Source: Pinus tabuliformis | Taxonomy: Eukaryota > Streptophyta > Pinopsida > Pinales > Pinaceae | Direction of reading: 5' to 3' | Assembly: GCA_031772625.1 (NCBI GenBank) | Contig: CM062815.1 | Coordinates: 117,498,989 to 117,562,988 of the forward strand | Length of the DNA stretch: 64,000 nucleotides | Shown: positions 57,164 to 64,000 of the stretch, piece after piece | How the letters are laid out: every line of letters begins with the position of its first letter | Position numbering within the stretch: position 1 is the stretch's first letter | Program-made: the position numbers and the translations under genes | Notes under the pieces: model-generated | The model's input: only the letters and a program-made list of their open reading frames with translations | Database searches by the model: none | What the model was told of the DNA's origin: nothing

Positions 57164-58000
57164 GATGCATTGATTTTAGTGTAGATATTAATTTCTAATC
57201 CTATTTGATTGATTATACTTGATGCATTGATTTCAATATAGATGTTGATTTCTAATCCGATTTCATTGATTGCACTTGATGCATTGATCTCAGTGTAAAC
57301 ATTGATTTCTAATCCTATTTGATTATTTACACTATATGCATTAATTTCAATGTAGATGCTAATTCCTTATTTGATGTAAATAGATGGATGATGTGCATTG
57401 CTTTCAAAGTAATGAGATTTATTGTGTGCATTGATTTCAAAGTATGTATAAAGAAAGTATTGATGATGTGGATTTATTTTCATGTTAAAATAATTGTCAG
57501 CCTAGATCCATATTAAATAGAAATAAACAATAAAGATTTTAGATCCATCTTAATCATCGGCCTAGATTAATCTTAAACAAAACTTAACAACAAAGAGAAA
57601 TTCAATAGAGAAAGGCACAAGAAATGACAACTAAGGATGCATTGATTTTAGTGTAGATGTTGATTTCTAATTCTATTTGATTATTTCCACTAGATGCATT
57701 TAGTTGAACATAGATGTTAATATTTGATTTGATAAAAATAGACAGATGATGTGCATTTCTTTCAAAATAGTTAGACTAATAGAATCCATTAATTTTAGTG
57801 TATTCACAAAGTAATTGTTGTTGATGTGAATTGATTTCTTTGTTATAATAATCATCAGCCTAGATCCATATTAAACATAAATGAACAACGAAGCACATAG
57901 ATTCATCTTAATCATCATCCCATGTCTATTTTAAATAGAAATGGATAACAAAGAGCAAGTTGATATAGAAAGGCACAATAAATGGTAGTTGAGGAGTGTC
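57164..58000 (+). repeat. 57-bp tandem repeat inside a larger duplicated unit
   Basis: GATGCATTGATTTCAGTGTA-like units begin at 57164, 57221, 57278 and about 57335, an exact 57-bp period. The block recurs from about 57638 with the same downstream order (GATGATGTGCATT..CTTTCAAA, CAGCCTAGATCCATATTAAA, AGAAAGGCACAA), so a unit of about 475 bp is itself duplicated. Confidence 0.8.
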
Positions 58001-59689
58001 AACAAAAAATGGAGAAGCAAAGAAAAGATCAATAAAGATAGACACAACAAATGAAAATTAGACAACAAGAAGAATAGATTAAGGAAAAAATTGAATGCAA
58101 AGAGAATCAAAGAGAATATCAAAGAACATAACAACAAAGACGGGCACAATAAATGAAACTGAAGGCTATCAAGAGAAAATAATAAAAATGAACGACAAAG
58201 AGGAAATCAACCAAAAAATCCAAGGAAATGATAACTGAAGAGCATAAAATAAAAGAGGAAATGAAAAGTTGAATAACAAGGAGCATATAGAAAAAGAAAA
58301 AAAAAACAACCAACTCAAGTATAGCACAACATGCAAGAGAAAATCCTATGAGAAAATATGTTTAAAATATATCTATGCCCAAGCTCAATTAGTAGCTCTC
58401 CCTTATATGAATATTGCACATCAAAAATTCATTGCGCCGAGAGGTGCTCTACATCCCAATATGGGGGATATGTGTAGCCATAATGTAATGTAATATAAGT
58501 ATGCCAACATTTTTTTAAATATTGTCCCCCACCAACGAGTTACATCTATCATTTGATAAAGCATTCGATATGTGTGTGTGTGTGTGTGTTAAACACAAAT
58601 ACATGGGTGAACAAATGCTCGAGCATCAACGATTCTCCACAGTCCAATTTGATATGAATATTCAAACTGTAGATCACTCCTTCCTTCCTATTTTTTGATA
58701 TTCTAAGTGGGAGATCTATTTGCATCTGATTCTTAGGAAAAATCTAGTTTTGTAATCAAATATACTTAGGTTTTTACTTTTCTAACTATATTTGGTTTAA
58801 AATATACATGAATAAGTGTTAGCTTCTATATTTTTTTTCCTCACCATTTTTTTTGTTTCAAATTCATTGCATAGATTGTTGGATATCAAATTCCATAACT
58901 ACTACATATAAAATATGTTTGGATCGCTGAATTTTGGATCATTGTATTGCTACAAAATCAAATCCACTGAACTGCTAGATCATTAAGCCCCTGGATTGTT
59001 CTGATGAGTAATTTTGATGTCAAGTCCCTTTATTGCAATAATTCATTGAGCATATTAGATTCATCATTATGACTGGAATTATTACATTCTTGGCTTTCTT
59101 CATGTAGCATGCACTGAATGAAAAACACAGAAGCCTTCTCCTGGTCACATGCCTCATCATGGTCCACTTTTTTAATAAATTAAGCAAATGTAAAAGATAA
59201 CCATAGTCAAGTTGCTTTAGCTACTTATGAAATATAGTTAAACACACGTGTAGTTGATTTAGCTTATTCATGGCTACATTTTCTACTCCAATAGATGTTT
59301 CAAGCCTTTCACATTGGTGATGATTATATTAAGCACCAATTTAAAATTATTAAATTAGATATCATAAAATTATTACATAATATATTTATATTGTTCCCTC
59401 ATTTTGATCTGCTACCTCAATGTTTCAGGCAAAGGATACGTTAAGGGGTTAAGAATATCATAATGGTGGTGTGTATCATAGTTTCTTCCTTTTTTCACAT
59501 AATGCATCACGTTGAAATTGTTTTGGGAATCCCTATTGCCAAAAAATTGATTGCTCACCATGGTCCTAATATCATCAAGAAATTTCACTGAAATCAATGT
59601 AATTGGAGGATCTCATAAGATTTATTGCTCGTCATGCTCCTAAGATTATCAAGAAATTTAATGGAAATATAAATGTCAAGGTAATGTAA
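58001..59689. other. Purine-rich then AT-rich DNA, no gene; TG microsatellite
   Basis: About 58000-58340 is A/G-rich on the plus strand with repeated CACAA.AAATGA pieces. A (TG)n tract is at about 58570-58590. No coding or RNA gene recognised. Confidence 0.5.
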
Positions 59690-59950
59690 TATTATTATTA
59701 AATCTAATATTAATACTAAAGATTTAATTATAATATGTTATAATATTGATATTATTAAATTCAATATAATATTAAATAATTTAATAGTTTTGGATTAATA
59801 TAATATTATATTTGATTAATACCTTAAGATATATTAATATATTAGGATGAATAAATTTAATACAATATTATGTTTAATATAATATAATATATATATAAGT
59901 AACAAGAATATTTATATTATAATATAGTGTTATATTTAATGTAATATAAG

Positions 59951-62200
59951 AGTATCCCCCGACCGGGGTGCGAGCCAGAGGACGGCCCCATCAAGACAAA
60001 GTTAATGGTGAGTATGCCAAGGTACAGCACCACCACCCCCCACACGCTCAAGGCGATGGGTTTGGTGGCCTTATGCATGCATAAGATTACCACCACAGAG
60101 AAAGGTGGCAGAGTTACAAAGGGAAGTTTTCTGGTTAGCAGCGCTTTCATTGGGAAAGAATTTGGTAGTTTATGTGACTCGGTGAGTGCGTTTCAATGTG
60201 AGAGGCAAGGGAACTCTAGTATTGGGTCGGTGCAGCGTGTACAGGAGTGACGGAGGTTTCATTAGATCCAAACACATGAAATTGGGTACGTAAATTATTT
60301 TCTCCTCCCCTCCATCATGCTCCCCTATCTCTGGTTTGCTTTGTGGGTTCTACATGGGGGCACCTGGCTGGCATGTGGGGGAAATTGGGGCTCAGGGAAT
60401 GATTTGGTGGTGGTAGCCTGTAATAAGCACTCGAATCTGAAGGGAACCCCTCCAATTTCAATCTTCTATGAGATGTTCCTCTCTCGTAGAGGGTTAATTT
60501 GGCTATGGGGCAAGGGTGACAACCCTAGGGAATGGCACTGCATTTGGTTCAAAGGCTAGAGGGTTGGGTACTGGGATAGTGTTGATATTATGTCTTAATG
60601 TTGAAACCTACTACCTTATGGTTGGGTGGCTTCTAGTCGGGGATACCCAAGGCCTGGGTCGAAAGGCCTGCGCGGCTTATATTATGAGGAAGTGATGTTG
60701 GGGGGTTGGGAATTGGCATGGAGCTGGGGCTGGCTATGCCAAAATTGGAAGAATGGGGGAAGGTTGCTTGGTTAATGGGTCTCTAGCAGGATGGCTCCCA
60801 GGGTTGGGCAAACACAACCTATGTTAGAATGGATGAAAGGTCATTATAGAAGGGGTGAGCCATTAGAGGGTCTGTAGGGGTGTCGAGAGGTTGTTGCTTT
60901 ACTTGGGTATGGGGAATGGTCCCAAAAGGGCTGGAACTGGGTACAAGAGGCTTTGAATATGTGAGTTGGGTTGTCATGATACAGGGCCTGTGGTCGGATG
61001 GCTGTTGGGGTGCTGCATCCATGTCTTGGGTTGCAGTATATGAAAAATAGATATTGTAGGGGTGCGCTAGTCACGGTACAGGAATTTTCATGCTGGTGAA
61101 GGAATGGGTCATACTAGGCTCGCGATTGTCTACACTGCTTCTTATGCAAGAGGTTAGGGGGCATGTGGCTGCATGCGCAAAGGGGATGGTGGACTTCGGT
61201 GGGTGGCAGAGCCTATGGGTGATGAAACGACATAGTATAATTGATTGCCAAATTTGGTTTCTTGACACCATGATAGGTACGCAAAGTGGTAAACCTCCTC
61301 TGGGGGTTTTGAGGCCTATCCCGTCACTGGTTTAGAGATCCCCCAACTCACATCATATTATTAAGCGTCGGGACAGTGTGGCTATGGCTCATACTACAAA
61401 GACCATGGGAGAAGGTAAGAGGTTGCAGGGGAATGAGCATGGAAATGAGCCCAACGCCTTAGGAGGAAAACACGGCAGAAACCCTGCCATGAAGCTCATC
61501 AATGAAGTGGCAATAGCTTATTGGGAGGGGACCAGCAAGGAGATTAGGATATTGATAGAGGAATGGGAGGCTGACCTGAACCGCCAGGTGATCGTGACTA
61601 AGATAGAGATGGAAGATTGGAGAATCCTCGTGCCAGACCTTGGACATACCTGCAGACGAGTGACTCATTTTAAGCAAACCCTTTATCTATATTGGCTAAT
61701 GAAAAGTCTCCTGGGCAAGGCCATGGAGCAGATTTCAGTGAGCATGGCGATAACAGTTCAGGATTTTCAGAAGTTGCAATTTCAAATAAAGAAACAAGAA
61801 GGACTACTTGGCCGCATTGAGAAACACCTTGCATGTCTACTCTCACAGACAGAGTTTCCAGGCTCTAATGTCAAAGATTCAACTCTGGTTGATTCTACCT
61901 TTGCTGAGAAGGAAGATTATAATGTTGGTTTTTTGTTAGTTTTTTTTAGTACTTATGCATATACCTTTTAATTTTCAATATGCATTTATATATGAATATA
62001 GGAAACTAGGTTATGGGTGTGGACATGAGAATCAAACTTATATAGGTTGGGTAGAAAGACTCAGAATTTTTTGCTGCTGGATGGCTTATCATGCGGTTAG
62101 GTGGCCAACAGACTTGGTTTCCCACTGGGCAAGTTGAGGCCACCTAACATGTTTTATGTGGTATCGATTTGCTTACTATTAATGAAAAAGAAGGATCTAC
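59951..62200 (+). other. Less AT-rich island 1 with unassigned ORF 61378-61971
   Basis: Base composition changes sharply from an AT array to ATCCCCCGACCGGGGTGCGAG at about 59953 and back near 62200. The best open frame is 61378-61971 (197 codons): MKLINEVAIAYWEGTSKEIR, ILIEEWEADLNRQVIVTKIE, LQFQIKKQEGLLGRIEKHLA, with a helical, possibly coiled-coil centre and a hydrophobic tail. I do not recognise it. The 3' end has an A-rich terminus, which would suit a truncated retroelement. Confidence 0.4.
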
Positions 62201-62283
62201 AAAGATTAAAAAATATATATATAATATAAGATTATACTAATATATATTATATAATAATTTTTGGTTAATATAACTTAATAAAT

Positions 62284-63795
62284 ATCCCCAATGGGGGTGT
62301 GCATTGAAATACGAAGCGAGGGAGATGGTTGGGTAGCTAGTGCGGTGCAACCTCCAGTTGGTATTGATGGAAAACATGACGCATGGTAACGATAAGTGGG
62401 ACAGCCAAGCCAAGTGGCATGGGTGAACTAGAAGCCTTGAACCAGAAGCCTCAAGAAGGTGGTGAAGTCTTATATAAACCGTTGTTGCAAAGTCTTCACC
62501 TATTTTTGGACGTTGGTTATGGGAGTGGGGAGTAGATGGATTGGTGTAGCAGAGTGTGCACAGGTAGTCTCCATGTGCATGTCTACTAGTGTTGGCCCAA
62601 ACATAGTGCATAGAATAGATGGAGTGCGATAATTGGTTTCAAAGGTTAATTTTTGAGTCAGAGTGAGAACGGTTTGGGATTTGGTGGAAAGGGACAATGA
62701 ATGTGGTTCAGTGACCATCATCATTGAAGTCTACATACAACTGAATTTGCTTGGTCTAGAAGTGTCTTGGGGTTACGGAGTTCAATTTATGGTTAGCATT
62801 TTTCACTATATTTCCTTTTCTTGGTGTTGGTCTATAGTCACTCTGCAGAGTTGAATCCCATAAGCCTTTAACTGGTGTGGATTTGTGGTCACTCTAACAT
62901 AGAGGGCGAGAGTTTGGCGACATCAGAGATGGAATGCTAAGATCATTGTGGTCTTAGTGTGCCCAGTTGATTGTGCTTTTTAGGAGAATTAGTTGGAGGA
63001 GGCCCAAATTTTGGCGGCGAGGCTTGTTGGCATCCTGTGTGTTTGTGAAGATGGTGTGGCCCCTCCTTTGGAGAGAGTACGGGGTTTGAGTGGGTTGGAA
63101 GCAATGAGCTGGAATCAAGTTGTCTTCATGTTGAGGCAAAGGGGAATGGCTCAGTGAGGAGCAGGCCACTGTGGGTAGCTTGGGGACCGGGTAGCGCAAT
63201 CGTAGGAACGAGGAGGGCAGAATTATGGAAGGAGAGGTTGCCCAGGGGATATCCTCATCGCCTGGAAGTGTGGTGCAACCTCCAAAACTACAGTTAATTT
63301 CTGAACAATTGTGTGACATCCATGCAAGCTTGGACATCCTCTGGGAACAAAGGTATGACGATAGGAATGAGGTAATTACTTATATAAATTATTTGTATTT
63401 TTCTCAAGGGGAAATATTGGACTGCATAACTTCAGTCCATCGTAGCCAGCGTAGGTATGATGAACACCTGGATGAAATCGAAGCCCAGATAGCTCATAAT
63501 TATTTTCATGGCCACGAGGGGCACAGTCTGCTTGCAACCCCTAGAAATGATTAGATTAAAAATCCTCCAATGTATTATTGTTGTTGTTGGTAGTTTTTAT
63601 GTTTTGGTTGTTTTTTGGGCATTAATGTTAGTATATCTTTTGGTTTTTTGTAAAGATTGTCTCTTTATTTCTAAATGTTGGGCTACTCCCTCAACCAAAA
63701 AATGTAGTTGGAGTGAGGTCGGGAGAGAAAAGAAAACTTTGCTCATATGTAATCAATTTTTGATGAAATAATAGAAGCACCTTGACTAACAAAAA
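62284..63795 (+). other. Less AT-rich island 2 with unassigned ORF 63225-63554
   Basis: Starts ATCCCCAATGGGGGTGTGC directly after an AT array, like island 1. ORF 63225-63554 (109 codons) reads MEGEVAQGISSSPGSVVQPP, LWEQRYDDRNEVITYINYLY, RRYDEHLDEIEAQIAHNYFH, helical and charged. An A-rich 3' end (AACAAAAAAAAA at about 63789) abuts another AT array. Function and family unknown. Confidence 0.4.
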
Positions 63796-64000
63796 AAAAT
63801 TATAACATAACAGATAATATAATCTTATATTATATTAAACATAATATTATAATATTCAACATAATATTATAATGTTTAAAAATAAAATATTATATAATAT
63901 ATAATATAATACTATATAATATTATGTAATAAAATATAGAGAAACGGAAAATAAGGATTTTGCTAGAGATAAAAGAAGTTGGATTTATAAAGAAATTAAA
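63796..64000. repeat. AT-rich array matching 56815-57050
   Basis: CAGATAATATAATCTTATAT and following sequence repeats the earlier array in the same orientation, including the non-AT tail AAAAGAAGTTGGATTTATAAA at the window end. Confidence 0.75.

Noticed and set aside
59951..62200. Helitron ends
   Set aside because: A hairpin-like start is present, but there is no TC start plus CTRR end with a 3' hairpin, and no Rep/helicase sequence.

Overview
The window looks like nuclear DNA of a large-genome seed plant, most likely a gymnosperm. It is almost entirely retrotransposons, many of them old and broken, plus intron-containing fragments of a plant sucrose synthase gene. There is no operon structure and no intact host gene. 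The gymnosperm call is an inference from the density, age and kinds of the elements; no species is claimed. All family assignments are my own reading of motifs, not database results.

Layout. (1) 1 to about 14.4 kb: the 3' part of a Ty3/gypsy element of Athila/Tat type, + strand: gag end, protease, RT-RNase H, integrase, a spacer with four covarying stem-loops, and an extra ORF (ORF3) downstream of pol. A 4064-bp block (integrase core to mid ORF3) is present twice in tandem. A short motif, TTCTACAGGAAG, recurs through spacer, ORF3, integrase end and LTR in all frames. (2) 14.7-16.9 kb: an antisense fragment of similar motif-bearing material, then a Ty1/copia 3' half. (3) 16.9-23.9 kb: mostly unrecognised AT-rich DNA with one decayed antisense ORF. 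(4) 23.9-28.1 kb: two head-to-tail sucrose synthase pseudogene fragments; an intron of the first carries a tRNA-derived SINE with a 15-bp target-site duplication. (5) 29,000-47,662: a Ty3/gypsy element (+) with recognisable LTR ends and TSD, split in its integrase C-terminus by a second complete Ty3/gypsy element (34,265-45,737, - strand), which has its own LTR ends and TSD. The inner element has a gag-like domain between protease and RT and an extra ORF after integrase. (6) 47.9-49.7 kb: an end of a CACTA-like DNA transposon, a LINE RNase H fragment and an antisense Athila-type protease fragment. (7) 49,722-54,907: a degenerate complete Ty1/copia element. (8) 55.5-56.3 kb: a LINE 3' fragment. 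(9) 56.6-64 kb: AT-rich arrays, a 57-bp tandem repeat, and two less AT-rich islands with unassigned ORFs.

How it fits together. The relative history is readable. The sucrose synthase fragments and outer Ty3 element are old, the inner Ty3 element inserted later into the outer one, and all have decayed. Many in-frame stops are a single C-to-T (or G-to-A) step from Gln or Trp codons, as expected for silenced, cytosine-methylated plant repeats. In the first element the stops are shared by both copies of the tandem block, so the lesions came before that duplication, unless the duplication is an assembly artefact.
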